Source: an uncultured Lachnospiraceae bacterium
GTDB lineage: Bacteria > Bacillota > Clostridia > Lachnospirales > Lachnospiraceae
Assembly: GCA_910586125.1 (NCBI GenBank)
Contig: CAJUHP010000046.1
Location: 1 to 7,408, forward strand
Length of the DNA stretch: 7,408 nt
Direction: 5' to 3'
In this document: piece by piece, positions 1 to 6,826 of the stretch
Numbering within the stretch: the stretch's first letter is position 1
How the letters are laid out: every line of letters starts with the position of its first letter
Program-made: the position numbers and the translations under genes
The notes under the pieces: model-generated
Database searches by the model: none
What the model was told of the DNA's origin: nothing
The model's input: only the letters and a program-made list of their open reading frames with translations

Positions 1-3000
1 TGGTTTTGAGATCCTTCAGAACGCCGATCTGGGAATCGATGTGGGAGATGGCGTTGGTGTAGGCAGTGATGTCGAGTTTCAATTGGGATGTAAAGTCGTC
101 AAAGGAGAAGGTTTTGGCTTGAAAGTCTACCTTTGTGGTTTGAAAATCTCCCTGATGAGTGGAGGCGGTGATCCCGCCGGTGGTGGTGGAACCGCCCCCG
201 GCATGGGTTTCCAAGTTGCCCGCAGCCTCTCCGCGGGCAGCGGCGTCGAGGGTAACAGCCAGATCCTGCACTTTTTTCTGAAGTGCCTGGATAGAAACCT
301 GCGCGTTGGCGCTGTTGAGATCAATGGAATAGGCTATGTTGGCGGCGGAAGCGTCCATGTTGGAGGAAGTGTCCTGTGCCACAAGGCCGACAATGCGGTT
401 GTACTCATCCATGTTGCCGGCCATATTGGCGGCTACGGCGGCGTAGGCCTGATCTTCATCCATGCCGGCCTGAATCAGAAGTGAAAGAAGCTGGTTGGAG
501 ATATCCAGGCGGTGTTTGGCAACTTCCTGTGAGATATGGGCCTCGCCTTCGCCTACCTGTTTGGTCATGGCAAGCTGCGCCTCGGCAAATGCTTTTTTGG
601 CAGTCAGAGTGGTTTTGTCAGCTTCAAGTTTGGCGATCTGAGCGTCGATGATGGACAGATCCCCAGCCAAGATACCGTTGACCACATCTTCGTTGAGCGT
701 GATCTGTCCGCCGGCGGAAACCTGTGCCTGGTTCAGAATCTCCGGATAGATCTGCGCCAGCTCGGCGGCGGCATCAGCGGAGAGGGTGAAGCCGTCAGCG
801 ACGGCCTCCTGTACTTTGGCGAGATTTTCAAATTGGGAGGTGACGCCGGCTATGACGTTTGCCGTGTCGTTCCAGGTGGAGTTCAAAGTGTAGGAATAGG
901 CGTCGGCACCGGTGTTTCCATAGGAGGCGAGGCGCTGTAGGGAATCAATGAGTAAATCTACCTGTTCGCGTTCGGCTTCGGTGGAGAGCGTCTCTTTTAG
1001 AGAGTGCAGGCGGGCCAAGAGAGAATCCGGCTGCTGGGCAAGAAGGGCGTTCAAGCCTTCTGACAAATGTCCAAAGCCGTCGGCGGCGAGGTCGATGTAA
1101 GGTGTCAGTTCGGGGAACTGCTGCATGAGAGAGACAACATCGCTTTGCTTCAGATTTCCGGTGTAGAGGGAATCCAGAGCAGAGCGGAGCGTCGAGGCAG
1201 AGGAATAAAGCTGGTTTATCTGTTCTTTGTATTCCTCCGCGGAGAAAGGAGCATTGGAATCCAGTCCTTTGGCCAGCGCTTCCATCTGTGTTTTTTCTTC
1301 CAGAAGAAAATCACAGAACTGGGCAAGCGAGACGCTCCCATTGTGCAAATATTCCAAGATCGCGTCGTATTGATTCGTTTTCAGATATTCTTCGGTCAGC
1401 AGCCCCTTTGCCGCCTGCTCGGACAACACGTCTTTTATAGTATCAAAGTTTTTGATCTCTGATTCAATATTGTCTAAAATGGTGGTTCCGTTTCCGGTGC
1501 GGGATTCGTATGCTCCGATCAGGTTCAGCATCTGGATATAGCTGTTCTGGAACTCGTCAAGATAGGCGGAAGCTTCCTTGTAATCAGAACTGCCTTCAAT
1601 CAGGATACCGGCATCCATGTCCGACTGGATTTGATGGATCGCCAGTTTGTACTCGGAAGCTTTATGCAGCGCGGTGGCGTAATAATTGCTCATATCTTCA
1701 AACAGGGAGTCATAGTACTTTTTGGCCGTCTCTTTATCGGCATCCTGGTCCGCGTTTTGAAACTGCTTCCAGTAGTAATCCGCCATTTTTTCTTTGTAGC
1801 TGAAGTTATTGATAAGCGGATCTTTGGCGTTCGGGTTAAAAAGAGAGTTTATGAATCCGGTATCCTCATAGCTCAAATCATAGTAAGAACCGGTATCGCT
1901 GAAATCGCTGGAGCCGAGAGAAAAACTGTAGTTGAACCTGGCTTTGGCCAGACGCTGATTTTCAATTTCCAGCAACTGCTCCTGCAGCGTCAATTGGCTT
2001 TCGAGGAAGCGCAGGCGCTTTTTCTCCGTCTCAGTTAATTCGTCTTTAGCCTGCAGAGATTGCAGTTCGGAACGTAAGGATTTACAGTGAGAGGAAATCG
2101 AATCCACTTTTTCCTGCGCTTTTTCTGCAGTGTTCCTCACAGAATCTGCAGCTTTGATAATAAATTGAATGGCAGTTCCCAGGCCGAAGGTCAGAGCAGC
2201 ATTGAGAAGCAGAGTTTTTAGGCGTAGGGCATGGGTTAATGTGCCAGCGGAGTTCAGAGATTTTTTGTAGCCTTCAAGGGAGGGAGGGGCTTCTTTGGAA
2301 CAGGTGGAAAGGTAGGATTTAAGTTGGGCGTTGTTTTTGACAATGGCCTCCTCAAATTTTTCAATATCCGTTTTGTCAGCTTTCAGTTCTTTCCCCCATT
2401 TAACAATAGCAACGTTGGCCTCTGAAAAATGTTTGCTTTGTTCTCTAAGGGCAGTAAAATCTATACCAAAAGCATTTCCTTGTAGTTCAAATTTTCCGGT
2501 TTCTTTGTTTTTCAGAGAAGTAATGCCGTAATTTGATTTCATTGCAACCAAGGATGTGTTAAAAGCTGTTAAGATAACGGGGAGTTCCCCGACCGTATCA
2601 ATAAAGGTTTCTGCACCCTGAATTAATTTATCGAAGAAGGAAATGCCATCCAGGAAGGATTCTTTATTGATGAGCGAGTAAACCAGAGAGTCCCAGCTAT
2701 TTTGTAAAGAATGGATTCGTCCTTCCCAGGAGAGGATTGTCTTTTCCGCATCTTTCATAGAGGAGCCGATTCCCTGAGAAAATTCATTTAACATCTTTTC
2801 ATACAGGCTCCACTGACGAAGAAGGGAATCCAGGCTGTCAGCATGATCTTTTCCGCCTAAGTCAGAAAGCAGACCTTGTTTTTCGGGGCTGCTATCCGGT
2901 AAAGAATTATAAGCTTCCGCTAAGTCTCTTAATACTTCCACAGGACTGCGAAAAACAGAAACCCCGTCTTTTATGGATTGCAGTTCGATTCCCAGAGAGC

Positions 3001-4279
3001 GGAACCGGGTTTCCAATTTCTGTAACTGTTCTGTATCGATCATTTCCCCGTCGAATTCTCCGCGAACTTGCTGAAGCTGTAAGAGGATGCTTTGAAAGGC
3101 GAGGCCGATTTCCGAACCGGAACGACCAGTAGCGGCCAGCATGGCGGCTTCGGCGGCGGTTAGTTCCTTCATCGAGACTCCAGCCAGGGAAGCAGCCGAG
3201 GCGGAAACGCGGATGGCTTCGGTGATTTCGCTCAAGGAAAGGGCATTTTGACGGCTGATATAATTTGCGCCGTCGAGAGCGGCGCTTAGTTTATCCACAT
3301 TTCCGCCATAGTGATAAGCGGCGTCGGCCGCGGACAGATACCCTAAGGCCTGTTCTGCGGACAGATCACCTGTGGATTGTGCAAGCAGCAGCCATTCTCC
3401 CAACTCTCTGGAGACGGCGGCATAACCGGATTTGGCCATTTCCTGTACGGCAAGGAGATATGTGGAAGAGAGTTGTCCGTATTTTCCTGCGATTTGGAAA
3501 GCGTCTTCTTCCAGTTGGGCAAGCTGTTGCTTCGTCAGTTGTGATATCTTTGTTATTTCTGTCAGGATGGTATCGTTGGAATGTAAGGTTTTTAAAGATT
3601 TGACAAAGTTATTGACAGCCAGGGAAGTCAGTCCTAAGGCACTGCTGATTTTTTGAACATGAGAAAACAGATCGCGGATCCGATCGGTAGTATTTTTGGT
3701 ATGAAATCCTGTCGCAGTGACTTCCGCTTGATAGAGTCGAAAGGCATCGGCTGCTTCGTCTAAGCTTTTCTTATCACTGATGGATTCCATTAAGTTACGG
3801 ATATGATTAGCTTCTTCCAATAGAACGGCAGATTGTTTGATTTTAGTATTTTTATTGAGGAAAGTATCCAGGTCGCTGGTGAGTTTTTCTTTCCGGGATA
3901 AAATGTTTACAAAGATGGGAACCCTTTCCGCATATGTTTTTGCGTCAGCAATCACTTTTTTTATCTTAAGTGCCGCTTTTTTTTCGTCGATGTTCAATAC
4001 ATCGATTTCCTGAAAGTTGAGATCGTTTAGAGTATGGTTGATTTCGTTATTCAGATATTTTTTGTCGATGCTGGCTTTTAGCTTTAGCAGGGCAAGCTGA
4101 TCGGATAGCTGAGCCAGGTAAGCATTCAGTTCTTTTTTTGATGCGGACGAGTTAAAAGCAGCGATCACTTTTAGTTTGTTTACTGCCTTTTCCAGATGCT
4201 TCAGATCTGCGTTAATCTGTGATTGCGTTTTTGCTTTTTGCAGGGTTGCGATGAGTTCCAAGGATGTGTTGCTTTTCAT
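1..4279 (-). CDS. Phage tail tape measure protein, TP901 type (5' part; 3' end outside window)
   Basis: The frame is open for 1426 codons from ATG at 4279 to the left edge; I read it line by line and saw no stop or frameshift over most of its length. Tape measure proteins set tail length in long-tailed phages and fill the tail lumen before DNA ejection. The N-terminal 110 residues are short Leu/Lys-rich helices (LKHLEKAVNKLK, KKELNAYLAQLSDQ) as in Clostridia tape measures. Residues about 245-406 match the TP901 core: KSGY, a run of LSAADAAYHYGG, LSLSEITEAIRVSASAASLAG, LTAAEAAMLAATGRSGSEIG. A hydrophobic segment lies at about 687-708 (LKTLLLNAALTFGLGTAIQF), followed by heptad-like coiled coil to about 780. 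The far end is Ala/Gln-rich helix. The start is set by AGGAGG at 4288-4293, eight bases upstream. No promoter is visible between the upstream terminator and this start, so transcription probably comes by readthrough. Confidence 0.92.
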   Translation of the reverse strand, partial: MKSNTSLELIATLQKAKTQSQINADLKHLEKAVNKLKVIAAFNSSASKKELNAYLAQLSDQLALLKLKASIDKKYLNNEINHTLNDLNFQEIDVLNIDEKKAALKIKKVIADAKTYAERVPIFVNILSRKEKLTSDLDTFLNKNTKIKQSAVLLEEANHIRNLMESISDKKSLDEAADAFRLYQAEVTATGFHTKNTTDRIRDLFSHVQKISSALGLTSLAVNNFVKSLKTLHSNDTILTEITKISQLTKQQLAQLEEDAFQIAGKYGQLSSTYLLAVQEMAKSGYAAVSRELGEWLLLAQSTGDLSAEQALGYLSAADAAYHYGGNVDKLSAALDGANYISRQNALSLSEITEAIRVSASAASLAGVSMKELTAAEAAMLAATGRSGSEIGLAFQSILLQLQQVRGEFDGEMIDTEQLQKLETRFRSLGIELQSIKDGVSVFRSPVEVLRDLAEAYNSLPDSSPEKQGLLSDLGGKDHADSLDSLLRQWSLYEKMLNEFSQGIGSSMKDAEKTILSWEGRIHSLQNSWDSLVYSLINKESFLDGISFFDKLIQGAETFIDTVGELPVILTAFNTSLVAMKSNYGITSLKNKETGKFELQGNAFGIDFTALREQSKHFSEANVAIVKWGKELKADKTDIEKFEEAIVKNNAQLKSYLSTCSKEAPPSLEGYKKSLNSAGTLTHALRLKTLLLNAALTFGLGTAIQFIIKAADSVRNTAEKAQEKVDSISSHCKSLRSELQSLQAKDELTETEKKRLRFLESQLTLQEQLLEIENQRLAKARFNYSFSLGSSDFSDTGSYYDLSYEDTGFINSLFNPNAKDPLINNFSYKEKMADYYWKQFQNADQDADKETAKKYYDSLFEDMSNYYATALHKASEYKLAIHQIQSDMDAGILIEGSSDYKEASAYLDEFQNSYIQMLNLIGAYESRTGNGTTILDNIESEIKNFDTIKDVLSEQAAKGLLTEEYLKTNQYDAILEYLHNGSVSLAQFCDFLLEEKTQMEALAKGLDSNAPFSAEEYKEQINQLYSSASTLRSALDSLYTGNLKQSDVVSLMQQFPELTPYIDLAADGFGHLSEGLNALLAQQPDSLLARLHSLKETLSTEAEREQVDLLIDSLQRLASYGNTGADAYSYTLNSTWNDTANVIAGVTSQFENLAKVQEAVADGFTLSADAAAELAQIYPEILNQAQVSAGGQITLNEDVVNGILAGDLSIIDAQIAKLEADKTTLTAKKAFAEAQLAMTKQVGEGEAHISQEVAKHRLDISNQLLSLLIQAGMDEDQAYAAVAANMAGNMDEYNRIVGLVAQDTSSNMDASAANIAYSIDLNSANAQVSIQALQKKVQDLAVTLDAAARGEAAGNLETHAGGGSTTTGGITASTHQGDFQTTKVDFQAKTFSFDDFTSQLKLDITAYTNAISHIDSQIGVLKDLKT

Positions 4280-4287
4280 TGTTGTTT

Positions 4288-4293
4288 CCTCCT
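4288..4293 (-). promoter_or_regulatory. Ribosome binding site of the tape measure gene
   Basis: A perfect AGGAGG on the minus strand stands eight bases before the ATG at 4279. It fixes the start of the tape measure protein. Both this site and the first ~48 codons are absent from the tape measure remnants at 5118-5208 and 6024-6113, so those remnants cannot be translated as tape measure N-termini. Confidence 0.9.
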
Positions 4294-4306
4294 ATTTTCA
4301 TTTTTT

Positions 4307-4348
4307 GATATAAAAAAGAGAGATCGTATTACAAAAAACGGTCTCTCT
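4307..4348 (-). terminator. Hairpin terminator between zinc-ribbon copy A and the tape measure gene
   Basis: On the minus strand AGAGAGACCGT (4348-4338) pairs with ACGATCTCTCT (4327-4317), 11 positions with one C/A mismatch and a 10-base loop, followed by TTTTTATATC. This is the form of a Rho-independent terminator. It lies about 30 bases past the stop of copy A and only about 14 bases before the AGGAGG of the tape measure gene. It would therefore limit readthrough from the copy A promoter into the tape measure gene. On the plus strand the mismatch becomes a G-U pair, but there is no gene there to terminate. Confidence 0.75.
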
Positions 4349-4378
4349 GAGTAACAGTGATATTTGGTTTTGAATGGA

Positions 4379-4870
4379 TTAGAATTGCATTTTGCAGCGA
4401 TTGCAGATTCGCTTCACTTTGTCGCTGCCTAAAAAACCGGTAAAAATTGAATAACCGCGATTTAGCAGAGTGAATTCGTGGTATCCGCAAAAGGGACAAT
4501 GGACGGTGGTATCTTCTTTTTTGGGTTCTGGAAAGGCGTTTGGATAGTATGTTCTAAGAACCTTTTTTGCCCGATCAGCACTGCCTGCTGAATCTCTGGG
4601 AGGAGCTTTGAACTCTTTTTTAAGAAAAAAGATATCACCATGTTGTGTTAAATCTATTGGCTCATCTCTTAAACTAGAAGTTTTGCCATTGTCACTTTTA
4701 TGTCCATAATAATACCAGGTAATCCAATCCGACTGATCATCTTTCGATGAATCGCTATCGCCTAATAATGATTCTCCACAAACCAGACAAACATTTATAC
4801 TGTTTTTCTTTTTTAAAATATCTTCATCAAAAGTGGATCTGCAGTGAGGACACAAAATCATTCTTCCCAT
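4379..4870 (-). CDS. Small double zinc-ribbon protein, copy A
   Basis: A 163-residue protein of unknown function. Two CxxC pairs near the N-terminus (C7/C10 in CPHC, C28/C31 in CLVC) and two near the C-terminus (C125/C128 in CPFC, C156/C159 in CNRC) would form two zinc ribbons. The linker is acidic, then aromatic (WITWYYYG). The C-terminal ribbon, with RGYSIFTGFLGSDKVKR between its pairs, resembles a Gly-rich zinc ribbon common in small Firmicute and phage proteins; this is from memory. There is no signal peptide. I chose the ATG at 4870 because AAGGAG lies nine bases upstream; an in-frame ATG at 4927 has no such site and lies almost at the predicted transcript start. The gene has its own promoter and terminator, and the tape measure gene follows directly. 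The protein is identical to copy C. Possible roles are nucleic acid or protein binding; neither is shown. Confidence 0.88.
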   Translation of the reverse strand: MGRMILCPHCRSTFDEDILKKKNSINVCLVCGESLLGDSDSSKDDQSDWITWYYYGHKSDNGKTSSLRDEPIDLTQHGDIFFLKKEFKAPPRDSAGSADRAKKVLRTYYPNAFPEPKKEDTTVHCPFCGYHEFTLLNRGYSIFTGFLGSDKVKRICNRCKMQF

Positions 4871-4939
4871 AGTAAGGTTCTCCTTTACCAATCGCTTGCC
4901 AAGTAACAATATGAATGGGCACAACATTATATTGTTGTT

Positions 4940-4968
4940 ATTATACCATTTATTGCATTTGTTTTCAA
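4940..4968 (-). promoter_or_regulatory. Promoter of zinc-ribbon copy A
   Basis: On the minus strand the -35 box TTGAAA (4968-4963) and the -10 box TATAAT (4945-4940) are separated by 17 bases. TG one base before the -10 makes it an extended -10 promoter. Predicted transcription start is near 4933, giving a leader of roughly 60 bases to the ATG at 4870. The same promoter, slightly changed, precedes copy B, so it is part of the repeated unit. Confidence 0.82.
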
Positions 4969-4973
4969 TAAGA

Positions 4974-5117
4974 ATAAAAGATATATTATTTGATTAGAAG
5001 AAATTGAATTCGGAAATAAAATAAGAGTTTATTTACATGGATTTATTTGATAAATCAAGAAATATGATTTATTTAATAGTATTTTAATGAATTTCTTTTT
5101 ATAAGGAATAGTTTTTT
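4974..5117. other. AT-rich spacer upstream of copy A
   Basis: Very AT-rich DNA between the copy A promoter and the tape measure remnant. I see no convincing reading frame on either strand. It aligns with the equivalent stretch at 5872-6023, sharing blocks such as TTTGATAAATCAAGAAATAT, but carries several substitutions and small indels, as expected of non-coding DNA diverging after duplication. Together with the neighbouring remnant, terminator and promoter it fills the gene-free interval between copies A and B. Confidence 0.6.
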
Positions 5118-5208
5118 GTATTCGGATCTTTTGTTAATGCAGATTCTTGGTTTTAACATAAAAAGCTGATCGGATAGCTGAGCCTGGTAAGAAATTAGTT
5201 ATTTTTTT
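5118..5208 (-). pseudogene. Decayed tape measure 5' fragment downstream of copy B
   Basis: About 90 bases on the minus strand match the tape measure gene at 4139-4046 (codons about 48-78). The best block is GCTCAGCTATCCGATCAGCT, identical in both. The fragment lacks the ribosome site, the start codon and the first ~48 codons. Here it is also out of frame relative to copy C's fragment because of an extra base in the A-run at its start (reading FKKITNFLPGSAIRS instead of FKKQLVAYQAQLSDQ). It begins at an A-run right after the copy B terminator. It is not expected to be expressed. Confidence 0.75.
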
Positions 5209-5249
5209 GAAATAAGAAAGAGAGATCGTATAATAAAAACGATCTCTCT
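5205..5249 (-). terminator. Hairpin terminator of zinc-ribbon copy B
   Basis: On the minus strand AGAGAGATCGT (5249-5239) pairs perfectly with ACGATCTCTCT (5229-5219), 11 base pairs with a 9-base loop, followed by a T-rich tail TTTCTTATTTC. It lies about 30 bases after the stop codon of copy B. It is the best-paired of the three equivalent hairpins. Confidence 0.82.
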
Positions 5250-5279
5250 GTGTAACAGTGGTATTTGGTTTTGAATGGA

Positions 5280-5768
5280 TTAGAATTGCATTTTGCAGCG
5301 ATTGCAGATTCGTTTCACTTTGTCGCTGCCTAAAAAACCGGTAAAAATTGAGTAGCCGCGATTTAGCAGAGTGAATTCGTGGTATCCGCAAAAGGGACAA
5401 CGGACGGTGGTGTCTTCTTTTTTTGGTTCTGAAAAAGCGTCTGGAAAATAAGTACGTAATATTTTCTTCACTTCATCTAAGCCATACTTTGATTCAGGGG
5501 GGGCTTTGAATTCTTTTTTAAGAAAATAGACATCACCGTATTGTGTTAAATCTATTGGTTTGTCTTCTAAAATAGAAGATTTGCCATTGTCACTTTTGTA
5601 TCCATAATAATACCAGGTAATCCAATCCGACTGATCATCTTCTGATGAAACATTATCTCCTAATAACGATTCCCCACAAACCAGACAAACATTTATACTG
5701 TTTTTCTTTTTTAAAATGTCTTCATCAAAAGTGGATCTGCAGTGAGGGCACAAAATCGTTCTTCCCAT
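5280..5768 (-). CDS. Small double zinc-ribbon protein, copy B
   Basis: A 162-residue paralogue of copies A and C. Both zinc ribbons are kept (CPHC and CLVC near the start, CPFC and CNRC near the end). It differs mainly in the linker: NVSSEDD for DSDSSKDD, GYKSDNGKSSILEDKP for GHKSDNGKTSSLRDEP, and PESKYGLDEVKKILRTYFPD for the longer PRDSAGSADRAKKVLRTYYP. The changes are largely conservative and the frame is intact, which suggests the protein is under selection. The start at 5768 is set by AAGGAG nine bases upstream. It has its own extended -10 promoter and a perfect hairpin terminator, so it is a self-contained transcription unit. Downstream lies a tape measure remnant, not an intact gene. 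Function unknown. Confidence 0.88.
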   Translation of the reverse strand: MGRTILCPHCRSTFDEDILKKKNSINVCLVCGESLLGDNVSSEDDQSDWITWYYYGYKSDNGKSSILEDKPIDLTQYGDVYFLKKEFKAPPESKYGLDEVKKILRTYFPDAFSEPKKEDTTVRCPFCGYHEFTLLNRGYSIFTGFLGSDKVKRICNRCKMQF

Positions 5769-5837
5769 AGTAAGGTTCTCCTTTACTAATCGCTTGCCAA
5801 GTAATAATTTGAATGGGCAAAACATTATATTGCTGTT

Positions 5838-5866
5838 ATTATACCATTTATTACATTTGTTTGCAA
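5838..5866 (-). promoter_or_regulatory. Promoter of zinc-ribbon copy B
   Basis: On the minus strand the -35 box TTGCAA (5866-5861) and the -10 box TATAAT (5843-5838) are 17 bases apart, with TG one base before the -10. It is the counterpart of the copy A promoter with a weaker -35 box. The leader to the ATG at 5768 is about 60 bases. Confidence 0.8.
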
Positions 5867-5871
5867 TAAGA

Positions 5872-6023
5872 ATAAAAAATATATTATTTGATCTTAGAAG
5901 AAATTGAATTTTGTTTTGAAATAAAAGAAGAGTTTATTAACATAAATTTATTTGATAAATCAAGAAATATAATTTATTTGGCAGTTTTTTGATAAATTTC
6001 TTTTTTATAAAGAATAGTTTTTT
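5872..6023. other. AT-rich spacer upstream of copy B
   Basis: Counterpart of 4974-5117: very AT-rich with no convincing gene on either strand. The minus-strand frame of the neighbouring tape measure remnant stays open into it by chance, giving a Lys/Ile/Phe-rich translation that does not resemble the tape measure protein beyond the remnant. Confidence 0.6.
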
Positions 6024-6113
6024 GTATTCAGATTTTTTGTTAATGTAGGTTCTTGGTTTTAGCATGAAAAGCTGATCGGATAGCTGAGCCTGGTAAGCAA
6101 CCAGTTGTTTTTT
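6024..6113 (-). pseudogene. Decayed tape measure 5' fragment downstream of copy C
   Basis: This fragment matches the intact tape measure gene at 4139-4046. Its minus-strand frame reads KKQLVAYQAQLSDQLFMLK against KKELNAYLAQLSDQLALLK in the intact protein, then diverges. As in the copy B fragment, it starts at an A-run just after the terminator and lacks the ribosome site, start codon and first ~48 codons. Both fragments begin at the same point, so one deletion before duplication explains them. Confidence 0.78.
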
Positions 6114-6114
6114 G

Positions 6115-6154
6115 AAATAAGAAAAAGAGATCGTATAATAAAAACGGTCTCTCT
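6115..6154 (-). terminator. Hairpin terminator of zinc-ribbon copy C
   Basis: On the minus strand AGAGACCGT (6152-6144) pairs with ACGATCTCT (6134-6126), nine positions with one C/A mismatch as in the copy A hairpin, a 9-base loop and a tail TTTTCTTATTTC. It lies about 30 bases after the stop of copy C. Confidence 0.75.
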
Positions 6155-6184
6155 GTGCAACAGTGGTATTTGGTTTTGAATGGA

Positions 6185-6676
6185 TTAGAACTGCATTTTG
6201 CAGCGATTGCAGATTCGCTTCACTTTGTCGCTGCCTAAAAAACCTGTAAAAATTGAGTAGCCGCGATTTAGCAGAGTGAATTCGTGGTATCCGCAAAAGG
6301 GACAATGGACGGTGGTATCTTCTTTTTTGGGTTCTGGAAAGGCGTTTGGATAGTATGTTCTAAGAACCTTTTTTGCCCGATCAGCACTGCCTGCTGAATC
6401 TCTGGGAGGAGCTTTGAACTCTTTTTTAAGAAAAAAGATATCACCATGTTGTGTTAAATCTATTGGCTCATCTCTTAAACTAGAAGTTTTGCCATTGTCA
6501 CTTTTATGTCCATAATAATACCAGGTAATCCAATCCGACTGATCATCTTTCGATGAATCGCTATCGCCTAATAATGATTCTCCACAAACCAGACAAACAT
6601 TTATACTGTTTTTCTTTTTTAAAATATCTTCATCAAAAGTGGATCTGCAGTGAGGACACAAAATCATTCTTCCCAT
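6185..6676 (-). CDS. Small double zinc-ribbon protein, copy C
   Basis: A 163-residue protein identical in sequence to copy A, with the same four CxxC pairs. At the DNA level the two are identical from about 6261 through the ribosome site to about 6700; only four silent differences occur nearer the 3' end, and two of those (6257, 6260) match copy B instead. The start at 6676 follows AAGGAG by nine bases. Unlike A and B, the copy has no TTGAAA/TATAAT promoter just upstream, because homology to the other units ends at about 6712. It may be transcribed from the promoter at 6905-6933. A hairpin terminator and a tape measure remnant follow. Function unknown. Confidence 0.88.
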   Translation of the reverse strand: MGRMILCPHCRSTFDEDILKKKNSINVCLVCGESLLGDSDSSKDDQSDWITWYYYGHKSDNGKTSSLRDEPIDLTQHGDIFFLKKEFKAPPRDSAGSADRAKKVLRTYYPNAFPEPKKEDTTVHCPFCGYHEFTLLNRGYSIFTGFLGSDKVKRICNRCKMQF

Positions 6677-6712
6677 AGTAAGGTTCTCCTTTACCAATCG
6701 CTTTGCCAAGTA
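6185..6712. repeat. Tandem repeat unit 3, partial
   Basis: The third unit is cut off: homology to units 1 and 2 stops at about 6712, just past the motif TACTTGGCA upstream of copy C. The promoter, AT-rich stretch and remnant of the other units are missing, so this is the upstream boundary of the array. Confidence 0.8.
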
Positions 6713-6826
6713 AAAATAATCTAGAATACTGCGGCATTATTTTCAGATTAATTTTGTTGCCATTCTATGACTCTGATTAGCGTTTTATAGCCCTGTCAGA
6801 GTGTTCCCGATTGTGGCAGCAGCGTT

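Larger units (their letters stand above)
4379..5279. repeat. Tandem repeat unit 1 (about 0.9 kb)
   Basis: This 901-base unit contains zinc-ribbon copy A, its promoter, an AT-rich stretch, a tape measure gene remnant and the terminator of copy B. It lines up end to end with the unit at 5280-6184. The coding ends, promoter, terminator and remnant are all highly similar; the middle of the gene and the AT-rich stretch differ more. Repetition of non-coding parts with the gene shows duplication of a whole segment rather than independent gain of similar genes. Confidence 0.85.
5280..6184. repeat. Tandem repeat unit 2 (about 0.9 kb)
   Basis: This 905-base unit holds copy B, its promoter, an AT-rich stretch, a tape measure remnant and the terminator of copy C, in the same order as unit 1. 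It differs from unit 1 in length by four bases overall. Confidence 0.85.

Noticed and set aside
41..940. Plus-strand reading frames at 41-484, 376-651 and 536-940
   Set aside because: They lie opposite the continuous tape measure frame, lack ribosome sites, and have Gly/Val/Arg-rich or low-complexity translations typical of the antisense of an Ala/Gln/Leu-rich gene.
2150..2230. Hydrophobic stretch read as evidence for a membrane protein
   Set aside because: Tape measure proteins regularly carry hydrophobic helices after the TP901 core; nothing else here suggests a cellular membrane protein.
1067..3656. Plus-strand reading frames at 1067-1462, 1510-1803, 1631-2038, 2331-2531, 3265-3603 and 3432-3656
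   Set aside because: All are antisense to the tape measure gene, overlap each other in places, and show no family resemblance or ribosome sites.
4871..4927. Upstream in-frame ATG adding MLCPFILLLGKRLVKENLT to copy A (and a similar extension to copy B)
   Set aside because: It would place the start within about six bases of the predicted transcript start with no ribosome site, copy C does not keep the extension, and a proper AAGGAG precedes the inner ATG in all three copies.
5134..5400. Minus-strand frame overlapping the 3' end of copy B
   Set aside because: It is an out-of-frame reading of the zinc-ribbon gene end that runs through the terminator into the tape measure remnant; no start signal of its own.
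5937..6305. Minus-strand 122-codon frame overlapping the 3' end of copy C
   Set aside because: Same situation as for copy B; only the QLSDQ section is meaningful, as a tape measure remnant, and it is annotated as such.
4379..6712. CRISPR array or insertion sequence as the source of the repeats
   Set aside because: The repeats are 0.9 kb gene cassettes, not short repeats with spacers, and there is no transposase, no terminal inverted repeats and no target duplication visible at the ends.
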